From positions 12,385,360 through 12,449,359 of the forward strand of contig AP025045.1 in assembly GCA_036186865.1 (NCBI GenBank): DNA of 64,000 bases. The letters run 5' to 3'. The position numbers and the translations under genes were made by a program. Positions 40,726-52,206 of this stretch are shown in pieces. The notes below the pieces were generated by a model. That model was not told the DNA's origin. It searched no databases and saw nothing but the letters and a program-made list of their open reading frames with translations. Every line of letters begins with the position of its first letter. The stretch's first letter is position 1. Source of the stretch: Eustoma russellianum. Its lineage: Eukaryota; Streptophyta; Magnoliopsida; Gentianales; Gentianaceae.

Positions 40726-42159
40726 TGATGCACAATCACTCAGCTATTTAGGATCTTTCTTCAACTCAATAAACTCAGCTGGAACCATGGAAGAAGATGC
40801 AGAATATTCCAAGAACACCAAGCAACTCAATCATCCAGAATTCAGCCGAGAAAATGAATCAGCTTCAGTAAATGATCTCAACTTATTTGGACAAGCCTAA
40901 ACCCTTCCAAACAATATCCATCCCAAGCTATAGAAGCAATACAATCAAGTTATGATTCAAAAACTTGAAGGGAATCAAATGATTCAAATGGAAAAACTGA
41001 AAACAGTTTTTGGTGCAAAGTTGCTGTTTTGTTGTATATTGGAATTCTGTCATTTACAAACGTTTTTAGCTACTTAAATAAGCTAAACAAGACTTCTAAG
41101 AAAGACACAAAACGTTAGGGGTCCAATAGGAGCAAAGAAAGAAAGTTAAACAAAGTGCAACTTGGAAAACTTTTGATGACTTCAGCAATTGTCTTTCGGC
41201 TGAAAACTCCCTTTTGGTTGCAAGTTGATTTTGCCTTTGAATTTTGATTGGACCAGCTTCTCATTTCTTTGGAATATTATATAGGATGTCCTTGATGAGT
41301 TGGAGTGGCCCCTTGCAGCTGATTGGTTGAAAAGGCTGCTTGAAAAGTCAAGAAACTGAAATCTGTCCAGTTTTTGAACAGTTTTCTATTTTGAATTATA
41401 ACCTAACCTTCCAGACCGATTTAGCTCTTCTACTGCAAATACGAATTGTAGATCCTTCTCTGTAGATATGTTTAGACACCAGAATGACGTCGTTTGGATC
41501 TGGGATGAGGGAGTTATGCCCGTTTGAAGTTGACCTGCTTGCAGATGTGGACCTTTGGAAGCAGTGACTAAGCAGCCAGCTTGTTGCAACGATTGTGTAG
41601 CTTGATGCAGACCTTTTTTGGGAAAGTGATGAACATCAAAATTGTAGCTTATCCTCTTATCTTTCACCTCCAACTAAAATCACGTCAATTGAAGTTGTGG
41701 TTGATGAGTTATGGCTGAAATACTAAGAAGGTATCATCCTGCCAGCTTGCCCTTTCAACTCAACTTGGTGTTTGAACGTTTGGCCTTTGTTCAATCATTC
41801 TTCCTTGACCTAAAAACAACTCAAACACACACCAAACAACATATGCAACATACTAGGACATGTCTTGGTTAGTTTACAACAATTTATAAAGGAAAGGAAG
41901 CTAAGCACTCAACAATATGAACAATGCACGCAAGACTAACTAACATATTACAACATGATTCAAAAACTAAGTTAAAGCTTGTAGCAAATGGATCCAATGT
42001 AGGCTATCTTGACTTGGTTCATCCTCAACATGCTTGTAAAGGAAGGTTCCAACTTCATGCATCAATTTATTGGCCATGCTTCTTGTTATAGGGCCTTTGT
42101 CTTGCATTGGCGTACCTCCCGTGGCGGTTGGTTCTTCTTGGCTTGGCTGGGGCTCATCA
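40726..42159 (-). repeat. 3' LTR of element F
   Basis: 1434 bp, TGATGAGCCCCAGCC...GTGATTGTGCATCA on the minus strand. The first 193 bases carry the end of pol. TATATAAT on the minus strand at 41276-41283. Confidence 0.92.
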
Positions 42160-45100
42160 TTCCCCCCATCTTGAAAAGGATTCGACCTCGAATCTAGATC
42201 AACACTAAATGGAGTAAGGTCAGCAACATTAAAAGTTTTAGAGACAGAACCATACTTTTCTTCAGGAATGTCAAGGACGTATGCGTTATCTCCAAGTGTT
42301 TGGACTACTTTGAATGGTCCATCGCCTCTTGGCATCAACTTCGATTTTCTTTCCTTAGGAAACCTTTCCTTCTTTAAGTGTAACCAAACGAGATCTCCAG
42401 GTTCAAATATAACAGCCTTATGGTTCTTGTTAGCTCTTTTGGCATACACTTTGTTTTTAGCTTCAAGTTGTGACTTAACCTTTTCATGCAAATCTTTGAC
42501 AAGTTTAGCCTTACGTTCTACATCAAGAGTAACACGTTCATGAATGGGAATGGGGACTAAGTCAAGTGGAGATAAAGGGTTAAAGCCATAAACAACTTCA
42601 AAAGGAGAATGCAAAGTACCACTATGAACATTCCTATTGTATGCAAACTCAATGAAAGCTAAACAATCTTCCCAATTCTTTAAGTTCTTTTGAATTATGA
42701 CACGCAACAATTGTGACAAAGTCCTATTGACTACTTCCGTTTGTCCATCAGTTTGTGGGTGAGCAGTTGTCGAGAAAAGAAGTTTAGTACCAAGTCTACT
42801 CCACAGAACACGCCAGAAGTGGCTTAAAAACTTTGTATCTCTATCGCTTACAATGGTACGGGGCATGCCATGCAATCTTACAATCTCCTTAAAGAATAGG
42901 TCAGAAACATGTGTGGCATCATCCACCTTCTTGCACGCAATAAAATGTGTCATCTTAGAAAATCTATCGACAACAACAAAGATGCTATCCTTACCAGTCT
43001 TGGACCTAGGCAATCCTAACACAAAGTCCATTGAAAGATCAGTCCAAGGTGAATTTGGAACAGGTAAAGGAGTGTACAATCCATGAAGTTGTGTTCTAGA
43101 CTTAGCTTGCTTGCAAGTAATACAACTAGCACATACCTTTTCAACATTCACACGCATGTGTGGCCAGAAGAAATGCTCCTTAAGAATCTCTAACGTTTTG
43201 AACGAGCCAAAATGACCCATCAAGCCTCCGCCATGAGCTTCCTTGATCAGAAGTTCCCTTATTGAACACATTGGTATACACAACTTTTGTTCCTTAAACA
43301 AGAATCCTTCATGCAGATAGAACTTACCAAAAGGGGATTCAAGACATGCTTTGTAAATGGAACTAAAGTCATGGTCAGAGACATACAAATCTTTGATAGT
43401 TTCAAAACCAAACATGATACAAGTCAGTGTAGTAATCAAAGTATATCGACGAGATAGAGCATCAGCAACAATATTGTCTTTTCCTTGCTTATACTTGATT
43501 ACATATGGGAATTGTTCAATGTATTCAACCCATTTTGCATGCCTTTTGTTTAGTTTACCTTGGTCTTTAAGGTACTTAAGACTTTCATGATCAGTGTGGA
43601 TCACAAATTCCTTAGGTTGCAAATAATGTTGCCAAGTTTGTAAAGTTCTAACTAAGGCAAAAAGTTCTTTGTCATAGGTTGAATAGTTCAAGGCTGCTCC
43701 TCTTAACTTCTCACTGAAATAAGCTATGGGTTTCTTAGCTTGATTCAGTACAGCTCCAATGCCAACCCCGCTGGCATCACACTCAACTTCAAACGTCTCT
43801 TCAAAGTTTGGCAATCTTAGGATAGGTGTTGAGGTTAGGCGTTTCTTAAGTTCATCAAAGGCTTGTTGTTGTGAGGTTCCCCATTTAAAACTTACATCTT
43901 TCTTAACCAATTCGTTAAGGGGTGCAGCAATGGTAGAGAAATCCTTGACAAAACGCCTATAAAAGCTGGCTAGTCCATGAAAACTCCTAATGTCCCCTGC
44001 AGACTTAGGTGTTGGCCATTCGGTGATGGACTTGACCTTCTCTTGGTCCATCTCAATCCCTTCAGCACTAATCACAAAACCTAGGAACACTACTTTCTCT
44101 AGACAGAATGAACACTTCTTAAGGTTGGCATATAGTTGTTCCTTTTGCAACGTTTCAAACACACTTCTCAAATGGATAAGGTGTTCACTAATGGATTTGG
44201 AGTAGATAGGGATGTCATCAAAGTATACTACCACAAATTTCCCAATGAATTTCCTCAAGACCTCATTCATCAACCTCATAAAGGTGCTAGGGGCGTTAGT
44301 TAGGCCAAAGGGCATGACTAACCACTTGTATAATCCAAACTTAGTCTTGAAGGCTGTTTTCCATTCATCTCCTTCCCTAATTCTTACTTGGAAGTATCCT
44401 TGCTTAAGATCTACTTTGGTAAAGTATCTAGACCTATGTAACATGTCCAACATATCATCCAACCTAGGAATAGGGTATCTATACTTCACAGTAATCTTAT
44501 TGATTGCTCTACAATCGGTGCACATCCTCCAAGTTCCATCTTTCTTAGGGACAACTATCACAGGTACGACACAAGGGCTCATACTCTCTCTCACCTTACC
44601 TTGGTCTAAGAGTTCCTCAACTTGTCTTTGGATCTCCTTAGTTTCCTCTGGATTGGCTCTATAAGCAAGCCTATTGGGTAGGACAGCTCCTGGAATGAAA
44701 TCTATTTGATGCTCAATGCCTCTTAGAGGTGGTAAACCTTTGGGATCTCCTTCAGGGAACAAATTTGAAAACTCTTGCAGTAGGGAGGTGACTTCACTGG
44801 GCAAAGTAGAGGGTAAATCAGATGAAGAAAATAAGGTTTCTTTGTAAAGTAAGATGTAGACGGTTTTATTGGAATTGATTGAGTGGAACACCTCACTTTG
44901 TGATGCAAAGAAAGCACTCTTTTTCTTATCCTTTTCCTCAGAAATGACAAGTTCTTTCCCCTTTGATTCAGCTTTGTCAGAACGAATGTTTTTAAGGAAG
45001 ACTCTTTCCAATTGTTTTTCCTTTGGATCATTCCGACTTTTGGTCATTCTCTTTTGATCCTCAAACACCTTCTGTGGGGGTAGTGCGTACAGCTTAAACA

Positions 45101-45680
45101 GTTTGTTTTGGTGTCTAAAGGAATACCTATTTAAGTAGCCATCATATGTTACTTTGTTATCATATTGCCATGGCCTACCTAACAAGATATGACTTGAATG
45201 CATAGGTGCTACATCACATAAGACCTCATCAAAATACCCACCAATTGATAAAGGAATCAAGACTTGTTTATTAACCTTAACTTCGCCACAATCATTAAGC
45301 CAAGTGAGTCTATAAGGATGTGGCTGATTGATTAAGGGTAAATCAAGTTTCCTAACAATTTCAATGCTTGCAACGTTTGTACATGAACCAGAATCAATGA
45401 TGAGTGTACACACTTTGCCTCTAACCATGCAATGAATGTGAAAAAATGTTTTCTCTTTGCAAATCTTGTTCTTCCATTTTGGACTTGAACCTTTAAAGCC
45501 CGTCTTACAACTAAGAACTTCCGTTATTTCACATTCATTACTGCTCATCAACTGTTCTTGCCTCGGGCCGCACACATTTCTCAACTTCTGCATTCTCCTC
45601 CAATTCGTCTTCAGAATAAATCTCATTAGACTCCTCATGACCATGATGCGTTCAGGTTGTAGAGGGGCATTGATTTGCAA
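41967..45680 (-). CDS. Protease-RT-RNase H-integrase polyprotein of element F, one open frame
   Basis: 1237 codons, the only uninterrupted pol among the CRM-like copies here. Protease DSG at residues 96-98. RT about 380-545, with YFDD at 486-489. RNase H about 625-745, with D634, E672 and D697. Integrase finger H823, H836, C853, C856; core D885, D946, E982 (D-35-E). GPF module near 1130. No chromodomain. The frame passes through the polypurine tract without a shift and ends 64 codons into the LTR with PITRSMANKL...FLYKHVEDEP. Oddities: YFDDIPIYS has Pro where Leu is usual. The first about 80 codons are the badly conserved gag-protease spacer, so the ATG at 45680 is probably not the true start; Gag would be translated first. 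Confidence 0.93.
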   Translation of the reverse strand: MQINAPLQPERIMVMRSLMRFILKTNWRRMQKLRNVCGPRQEQLMSSNECEITEVLSCKTGFKGSSPKWKNKICKEKTFFHIHCMVRGKVCTLIIDSGSCTNVASIEIVRKLDLPLINQPHPYRLTWLNDCGEVKVNKQVLIPLSIGGYFDEVLCDVAPMHSSHILLGRPWQYDNKVTYDGYLNRYSFRHQNKLFKLYALPPQKVFEDQKRMTKSRNDPKEKQLERVFLKNIRSDKAESKGKELVISEEKDKKKSAFFASQSEVFHSINSNKTVYILLYKETLFSSSDLPSTLPSEVTSLLQEFSNLFPEGDPKGLPPLRGIEHQIDFIPGAVLPNRLAYRANPEETKEIQRQVEELLDQGKVRESMSPCVVPVIVVPKKDGTWRMCTDCRAINKITVKYRYPIPRLDDMLDMLHRSRYFTKVDLKQGYFQVRIREGDEWKTAFKTKFGLYKWLVMPFGLTNAPSTFMRLMNEVLRKFIGKFVVVYFDDIPIYSKSISEHLIHLRSVFETLQKEQLYANLKKCSFCLEKVVFLGFVISAEGIEMDQEKVKSITEWPTPKSAGDIRSFHGLASFYRRFVKDFSTIAAPLNELVKKDVSFKWGTSQQQAFDELKKRLTSTPILRLPNFEETFEVECDASGVGIGAVLNQAKKPIAYFSEKLRGAALNYSTYDKELFALVRTLQTWQHYLQPKEFVIHTDHESLKYLKDQGKLNKRHAKWVEYIEQFPYVIKYKQGKDNIVADALSRRYTLITTLTCIMFGFETIKDLYVSDHDFSSIYKACLESPFGKFYLHEGFLFKEQKLCIPMCSIRELLIKEAHGGGLMGHFGSFKTLEILKEHFFWPHMRVNVEKVCASCITCKQAKSRTQLHGLYTPLPVPNSPWTDLSMDFVLGLPRSKTGKDSIFVVVDRFSKMTHFIACKKVDDATHVSDLFFKEIVRLHGMPRTIVSDRDTKFLSHFWRVLWSRLGTKLLFSTTAHPQTDGQTEVVNRTLSQLLRVIIQKNLKNWEDCLAFIEFAYNRNVHSGTLHSPFEVVYGFNPLSPLDLVPIPIHERVTLDVERKAKLVKDLHEKVKSQLEAKNKVYAKRANKNHKAVIFEPGDLVWLHLKKERFPKERKSKLMPRGDGPFKVVQTLGDNAYVLDIPEEKYGSVSKTFNVADLTPFSVDLDSRSNPFQDGGNDEPQPSQEEPTATGGTPMQDKGPITRSMANKLMHEVGTFLYKHVEDEPSQDSLHWIHLLQALT
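42160..42179 (-). promoter_or_regulatory. Polypurine tract of element F
   Basis: Minus strand CAAGATGGGGGGAA before the LTR start TGATGAGCC, also read as the QDGGN codons. Confidence 0.88.
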
Positions 45681-45851
45681 AATGTCCCTTTACCTAGCAA
45701 TTTAAAACATTGAATATCACGGAATCTCGTGTTAGAAGTAAACCTTCCACCTTTGCTGTTGCCTTGTCCACATTGGAAAGTTGCTGTTGTGGGACCGTTT
45801 TGGAAAGCTTTAGTGGCGCCTTCCCTTGAAATCCACGGCCTGACTCTGTGG
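45681..45851 (-). pseudogene. Gag end with zinc knuckle of element F, damaged
   Basis: Minus strand: RFTSNTRFRDIQCFKLLGKG with a Leu where the knuckle's second Cys is expected, and no clear H/C end (TFCKSMPLY). A frameshift and base change hit the CCHC motif. It is cut at 45852 by insertion of D and continues at 54659. Confidence 0.75.
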
Positions 45852-45856
45852 AGATC
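45852..45856. repeat. Target-site duplication AGATC, left copy (element D)
   Basis: AGATC before TGATGAGG; exact copy at 54654-54658. Confidence 0.94.
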
Positions 45857-47254
45857 TGATGAGGCTGAGGAGCAGCCCCCTAATGAGGAACTTGCACAAG
45901 GTGCCCTTAACCATAAGGGGCGTTGACAAGGAGCCAAACCAAGAGATTAATGGTTTTCAACTTGGTATTGATGTTGGCTCTTTTCTAACCAAACATGTGC
46001 AAGATGAACCAATGGATGTTCCTCCTAAATGGGTGCTCATTGTTGAGCTTAAGAACTGATTATCCAATGATAGTCAGTCCGCTTGTTGGTGCCGTTTCTG
46101 TGGCTTTTAGTTGTCTTTTTCGTTGCTTCTTTTAAAGTTTGTTTAGAATACTTATGTTTGGTGTATGAGTGTGTTTGTAGGTGTTTACAAGTCTTGGATC
46201 AAACGTTTTTGAGCTTTGGAAAGGAGGCTTCTCAGATTTGGGCCAAGCTTGTCCATACAAGGCTGTTTTGTGATTTTGGGCTTTCAAACGATATTGGGAG
46301 TGCATGGAGCAGCTGGACCTTGAAGAAGACTTAATTTGGAGCATCTTTCATGTTTGGGTTTTGCCAAAATCAGTCCACAAAAAGATAGATACAAGAGCTG
46401 CAAGGAAGAAGTCCAAAAAAGCCCAATTGTGCAAATTAGGGTTTCCGTCCTTCTTGAGAGGGTGGCAGCCGCCTAGGCATCTTCAAGTGCAATTAAGAGA
46501 GCTTCTAGAATGTCATCAATCAGATTGGAATGATTGGAATGAATTATGGAGCCATAATTGAAGATTTGGAAGCAAATAAGGAGATAATTCAAGTGAGGGA
46601 AACTTACCAAAATTAAGAAATCTGATTTGGTATCTCAAGGGGGGCTGAATGGCGTTTTAATGGAGGCAATGGATGCACAAGGGAAGTTCTAGAATGATGG
46701 TTAATAATGCCAATAATTGGTGATTGAGACAATAATTGAGGATTTGCCAAGAGAAGGGAACTTACCTAAATTAACAAAATTCAGCTTCTTGCATAACAAA
46801 GGAAGGAGGCGCCAACATGGGGTCTTCCCAAGAAACCCTAGCCGTTTTTATGAGAGTGTTTACAAGACTTGTAATCATATAATAGATCACTTAGCATTTT
46901 CTTTGAGTAGTTAGACTATTTTTCATCTTTGAACTAAAAACCCTAGTGTTTTATGTTATCTTTTGTTCTTGAGTTTTCTTGAATAAAAGTTTGTGTTTTT
47001 CCTTTGGTTTACACATATCTAAATCAAGGCTTAGACCCAATTAAGGATTGTGTGTTCCTTGTTGGTGATCCACAATCCAAGGATTAGGAGTGACTGGTTG
47101 GATTGAGGATTGAAACACACCCAACCAAACGATTTGGAGGCTTGAAGGAAGGTGGTTGCTTGGCACCATTGTCCATCACATTCAAGGCTTGAAGGACGTT
47201 TGGAGAGTGAAGAAAGATCGGGACAACATCAACATACGAACCATATTCGTATCA
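45857..47254 (+). repeat. 5' LTR of element D
   Basis: 1398 bp, TGATGAGGCTGAGG...CATATTCGTATCA. TATAATAG at 46878-46885 is a possible promoter. The tail-coding start (45857-46059) is present but frameshifted against the 3' LTR copy. Confidence 0.93.
46878..46885 (+). promoter_or_regulatory. Possible TATA box of element D
   Basis: TATAATAG in an AT-rich stretch about 375 bases before the LTR end; weaker match than in A or G. Confidence 0.45.
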
Positions 47255-47256
47255 AG

Positions 47257-47268
47257 TGGTATCAGAGC
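47257..47268 (+). promoter_or_regulatory. Primer-binding site of element D
   Basis: TGGTATCAGAGC two bases after the LTR end. Confidence 0.95.
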
Positions 47269-48469
47269 TCTCGTTTATCTTCATCTCAAATATCTTTTCT
47301 TTTGTCGTTTGTGTCATTCTTATTAAAAACGTTTCTTCTCAAAAAAAAAAAAAGGTTTGATCTTTTACTTCATTTCATCAAAAACAAAAACAAAGATTGT
47401 TCTTTTCTTTCAGTCCAACGAAAACCACAAAAAAAGACTTCACCTTTTGCATCATATTGATCACCTATCATTAAAGATCTCATCTTTAACACACTTAATC
47501 ATAGGATCATTGTTGTTTGCATTGAATAGGATTTAACTCCATCTAAAATCAGTCCAAGGCCTAAAAGAAGCTACCTTTGAGTCAAATACCTTGTTGTTAT
47601 CGAAGCTTTTAATTAAATTTGCTTGTGTGATATTGAATACAAGTTGTTTGTTTTGGTTGTATTGGTATCCAAGGAAAACTCTGTTTCTACTACACATTCC
47701 ATACAAACACAAAAAGGATCATCTTTCAAGCATACACACTGATTCTCGCAAAAGCAAACAAAGGTTGCATCAAGGCTGCTTTTGAACGTCAAAAAAAAAA
47801 AGAAAAGAAGGAAAAGAAAACGTGCACAAACAACCAAAAAAAGGAAGTGCACAAAGAAAGGAAGAGAAAAGAAGTTCCTTTTGTACAAAAGTTCCATCTT
47901 TTTGCATCTACTATCCAAGTTGACAAAAGCAAAACCAAAAGCCGTGTGTTTTGCCCCAAAACAACACACATAAAACCTTCAAATTCTCAACCTTGGATAC
48001 AGCATTCATACTATCAATCAAAGAACTTGCATTTGATATTGCATAAGTTGGTTTAATTAAAGATTGCCCAGGACAACCCCTAGCAATTCTTTGGTTCAGC
48101 CAACTACATCACTTTTGGTTTCTTGTTTCTTTGAATCATAGTTATTAAGTGTGTTTAAAATTGTGCTCTAAATTTCTTGACGCTGTTTTACCACTTGTTG
48201 ATCAATTGGTGTTTTTGAAGACAAAAGAAGCTTGCAAGGACAGAGAAACGAAACAGATTGTGGTTAGCCAATTTGGGACTTGCCTTAAGAGGTTCTAGCT
48301 CACGATTGGCCAAGGAAAAACACTTGAACAATTGAGAGAAAACAAGGGAGGACAAAAAAAAAGGCCAAACAGATTTTCGTTTTCCTTTTTTGTTTTCACT
48401 AACAACTCACTTTTGTTTCTTGTGTTAGTTTTCTTCTCTTTCTTGTTTGTGAAAGCGTTTCAGGTTGCC
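47269..48469 (+). mobile_element. Leader of element D
   Basis: No supported gene; A-rich blocks and 'attgcccaggacaacccctag' (about 48064) shared with the leaders of H and the debris at 62330. Confidence 0.75.
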
Positions 48470-49660
48470 ATGGAGGGGTCAAACAGTACCCAAGGAGGAG
48501 GAGACAAAGTGGAATTTTCCATGGAGAAAGATGGCACAAATGCTTAGTACCATGCAATCTAGGTTGGATGAGTGGGAAGCAAGGATGACATCCAACACAC
48601 CTCCTACCCAAGAACAGCCCCCACCTCAAATCCAAGGCCAAACATCCCGTGGAACTGAACCTAAGGGGTCCACAAGCATGGGAGGTAGAGGAGGAGCAAG
48701 GGGTAGAGGTAGAGGAGATAGGAGACACGGAGTGAGACCACAACCTGTTAGGAGGAATGGAATGACTTACTATGAAGAGGAAAGAGGTTGAGGAGGTATA
48801 CCCAAGACCTCAAGGCCGAATACAACCTAGGAGGTATGTACCCCAAGAGGATGATTATTTGAAAACCAAAATAAACATTCCACCCTTTTATGGTAAAAGT
48901 GACCCTGAAGCTTACATTGAGTGGGAGAGAAAAGTTGACATGATCTTTTCCTATACCAACTATACCGAGTTGCAAAAAAGTGAGATATGCAAGTATAGAG
49001 TTCTTGGAATATGCCTTGATTTGGTGGGACCAAACTCAAAGTATAAGAAGAAGGACTAGACAACCCACAATTGGAACTTGGGATGAGATGAAATATGAGA
49101 TGAGAAAGAAATTCATTCCAGAATCTTACGAGAGATCCATGTTCCAAAAGTTGCAATGCCTAACTCAAGGAAATAAAAGTGTGGATGAATACTTTAAGGA
49201 GTTAGAGAGTTTGTTGATAAAAACCTGATACTGAAGAAACTCGAGGAGGCAAACCATGGCTCGATTTTTGGGAGGTCTTAATAAGGAGATTGGGTTTCAA
49301 CTTGAACTCACTACCTACGTTGATCTAAATTCCATGGTTCACAAAGCTGAGAAAATTGAGCGGCAATTAAAGGTACGTTCTTCTACTAGTGGATTTGGTT
49401 TTAGAACTAATGCTTCTTCTTTTTCTAAAGTGCAGCCTAGGTCTAATGGCAATGGAGGGCACGGCCAAGTTCAAACACCCTCGGCCAAAACAGGTCCAGA
49501 ACACTCCAAATAAACCACACTTCACTCAAAGGACCAATGGTGCAAATCTAGGTCAAAATGACAAAGCAAAGGCAAGCACCGCAAACCCTCCAAGGACAAG
49601 GGAGATTGAGTGTTTTAAATGTAGAGGGAGAGGACATTATGCAAGGGACTGCCCCTAATG
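48470..49660 (+). pseudogene. Gag of element D, frameshifted
   Basis: ATG 48470 (MEGSNSTQGGGDKVEF). An RG-rich stretch (GGARGRGRGDRR) lies near 48700. Gag core: AYIEWERKVDMIFSYTNY, YALIWWDQ, EMRKKFIPESYE, SVDEYFKELESLL, RFLGGLNKEIGFQL and MVHKAEKIERQLK. Then the CCHC knuckle CFKCRGRGHYARDCP (about 49614-49658). Frame changes occur near 48530, 48785, 48985, 49225, 49490 and after 49650. At 48975 one extra A in an A run explains the break. Confidence 0.88.
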
Positions 49661-50329
49661 CCAAGAAAGTGTTGTACCTTGAGGAAACAATGAATTCTAT
49701 TCAGAAGAGGAGGAAGAAGAAGCCACAAAGGAAGAATACCAAGAGGACTCAGCTGAGGAGATAAAGAGTGATGAAAGAGGGTGCATATAAGGACTTTTCT
49801 TGTGTAAGAAAAGCCTTAAGTGCACACATGAAGGAGGAAGAAGAAAACTTGCAAAGGGAGAACATTTTCCACATCCATTGTTTGGTAAAAGGCAAAACTT
49901 GCACTTTAATTATTGATAGTGGTTCATGTGCTAATGTTGCAAGTATTGAACTTGTTAGAAAGCTAGATTTACCTATGATTGATCATTCCCATCCCTATAG
50001 GTTATCTTGGCTAAATGATTGTGGTGAGAATTCATGTGTCTAAACAAGTTCTGATTTCTTTATCTATTGGCGGCTACAAAGATGAAATTTTGTGTGATGT
50101 AGCTCCTATGCATGCTAGTCATATTTTGTTAGGTAGACCTTGGCAATTTGACAAGCATGTTATTTATGATGGTAGATTGAACATGTATGCTTTTACTTTT
50201 AATGGCAAAAAGTTTAAGTTGCATGCATTGTCTCCACATAAAGTTTATGAGGATGCTAAGAGGATGAAGAAGAACCATTCAGATCCTAAGGAAAAGGAGG
50301 CTGAAAAAAAGGTTCTTAGAGGTTCTTAA
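49661..50329 (+). pseudogene. Protease of element D, frameshifted
   Basis: Active site DSG in TLIIDSGSCANVAS (about 49915), second motif HASHILLGRPWQF (about 50117). Open from 49768, with one frame change near 50030. A linker without domain runs 50330-50554. Confidence 0.85.
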
Positions 50330-50554
50330 AAAGGAGAGAAGAAGCCTTTTGGAGGCCTACAAACTCCTCGGCCAAGGGTACACAACCCACGGCCCAAACC
50401 AGTCCACCCTCACCCACGGTTCAAACACTTTCACAAGCATCCACACCACAAATTTCACGTCCACCTAAGAAGCATGCTTTCTTTGCAAAATCTCGTGAAG
50501 TTACCCATGCATTGTATGATAATAAAACTGTTTTGGTGATGCTTTACAAAGATA

Positions 50555-51491
50555 GTGTTGCATGCTTGTTTTCTAAGAATGACTTACCATCTACCTTGCC
50601 TAGTGGTGTTGTTTCTTTGTTGGAAGAATTTGCAGATTTGTTTCCCGAGGAGGAAGCCACATGGGTTGCCACCTTTAAGAGGGATTGAGCACCACATTGA
50701 CTTTATTCCAGGGGCTGTCCTACCTAATAGGCCAGCTTATAGAGCCAATCCGGAGGAAACAAAGGAGATACAAAGGCAAGTGGAGGATCTCTTGGCCAAA
50801 GAGAAGGTAAGGGAAAGCATGAGTCCCAAGTGCAGTGCCAGTCATCCTTGTTCCAAAAAAAGATGGCACTTGGAGGATGTGTACAGATTGTAGGGCCATC
50901 AACAAAATCACTGTAAAGTATAGGTACCCCATTCCTAGACTTGATGATATGCTTGATATGTTGCATGGTTCACAATGGTATACGAAAATTGATTTGAAAA
51001 GTGGATATTTTCAAGTGAGGATAAGAGAGGGTGATGAATGGAAAACAGCTTTTAAAACTAAATTTGGATTGTATGAATGGTTAGTTATGCCTTTTGGGTG
51101 TTAACTAATGCACCTAGTACATTCATGAGACTAATGAATGAAGTTTTGAGAGCTTTTATTGGGAAGTTTGTTGTGGTTTATTTTGATGACATCTTGATCT
51201 ATTCTAAGACCTTAGAAGAGCATTTAGATCACATAAGAGCTGTTTTTGAAAAGCTAAGGAAAAGAAAAACTTTATGCTAACTTTAAGAAATGTTCTTTTT
51301 GTTTGGACAAAGTTGTTTTTCTTGGTTTTGTAATCAGTTCTGCAGGGATTGAAATGGATCAAGACAAGGTGAAATCCATCCTTGAATGGCCTACACCAAA
51401 GAGTGTGGGAGAAGTGAGGAGCTTTCATGGTTTGGCAGGTTTTATAGGCGGTTTGTCAAGACTTTTCAACCGTAGCCGCACCATTGAATGA
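50555..51491 (+). pseudogene. Reverse transcriptase of element D, frameshifted
   Basis: Motifs: GIEHHIDFIPGAVLPNRPAY, DCRAINKITVKYRYPIPRLDD, TKIDLKSGYFQVRIREGDEW, TNAPSTFMRLMNEV, catalytic YFDD at about 51178-51189, and VVFLGFVISSAGIEMDQDK. Frame changes near 50840, 51095, 51260 and 51450. Confidence 0.9.
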
Positions 51492-52206
51492 GATAGTCAA
51501 GAAGGAGGTTGGATTCCATTGGGGGGAAGCCCAACAAAGGGCGTTTGATGAGCTTAAAAGACGTCTCACTACAGCACCTATCTTGAAGTTGCCAAACTTT
51601 GATGATACATTTGAGATAGAGTGTGATGCAAGTGGCGTGGGAATTGGAGCTGTTCTAACCCAAGGTAAGCATCCTATTGCTTATTTTAGTGAAAAGTTGA
51701 AAGGTGCTGCATTGAACTATCCTACTTATGATAAGGAGTTGTATGCTTTGGTAAGGTCCTTACAAACTTGGCAACACTACTTGCAACCCAAAGAGTTTGT
51801 CATTCATACTGATCATGAAAGTTTGAAGTACCTTAAGAGTCAAGGAAAACTGAATAAGAGGCATGCAAAGTGGGTTGAGTTTATTGAGCAATTTCCTTAT
51901 GTCATTAAGTATAAGCAAGGAAAAGATAACATAGTTGCTGATGCTTTGTCTAGAAGGTATACTTTGATTACTAAGTTGTCTTCACACTTGCTTGGCTTTG
52001 AATTTGTTAAGGAATTGTATAAGGATGATTCTGATTTTGCTTCCATTTATGATGCATGTGTTGATTCTCCTTTTGGTAAATTTTATTTGCATGATGGCTA
52101 TTTGTTTAAGGAGAAACGATTATGCATTCCTAAGGGATCAATGCGTGAATTGTTGGTTAAGGAAGCACATGGGGGCGGGTTAATGGGACACTTTGGAGTT
52201 TTTTAA
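51484..52206 (+). CDS. RNase H and start of integrase of element D
   Basis: 240 open codons. RNase H carries CDASGVGIGAVL, YDKELYALVRSL and HTDHESLKYL, then DNIVADALSRR. It ends in the integrase lead-in KEAHGGGLMGHFGVF, where an extra T in a T run (about 52200) breaks the frame. Confidence 0.9.
   Translation: MNEIVKKEVGFHWGEAQQRAFDELKRRLTTAPILKLPNFDDTFEIECDASGVGIGAVLTQGKHPIAYFSEKLKGAALNYPTYDKELYALVRSLQTWQHYLQPKEFVIHTDHESLKYLKSQGKLNKRHAKWVEFIEQFPYVIKYKQGKDNIVADALSRRYTLITKLSSHLLGFEFVKELYKDDSDFASIYDACVDSPFGKFYLHDGYLFKEKRLCIPKGSMRELLVKEAHGGGLMGHFGVF

Noticed and set aside
42853..44664. Several plus-strand ORFs of 60-150 codons opposite pol of F
   Set aside because: Shadows of a strongly coding minus strand; no motifs.
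47782..47973. Lys/Arg-rich ORFs in the D leader
   Set aside because: They come from A-rich runs; no matching frame in other leaders.
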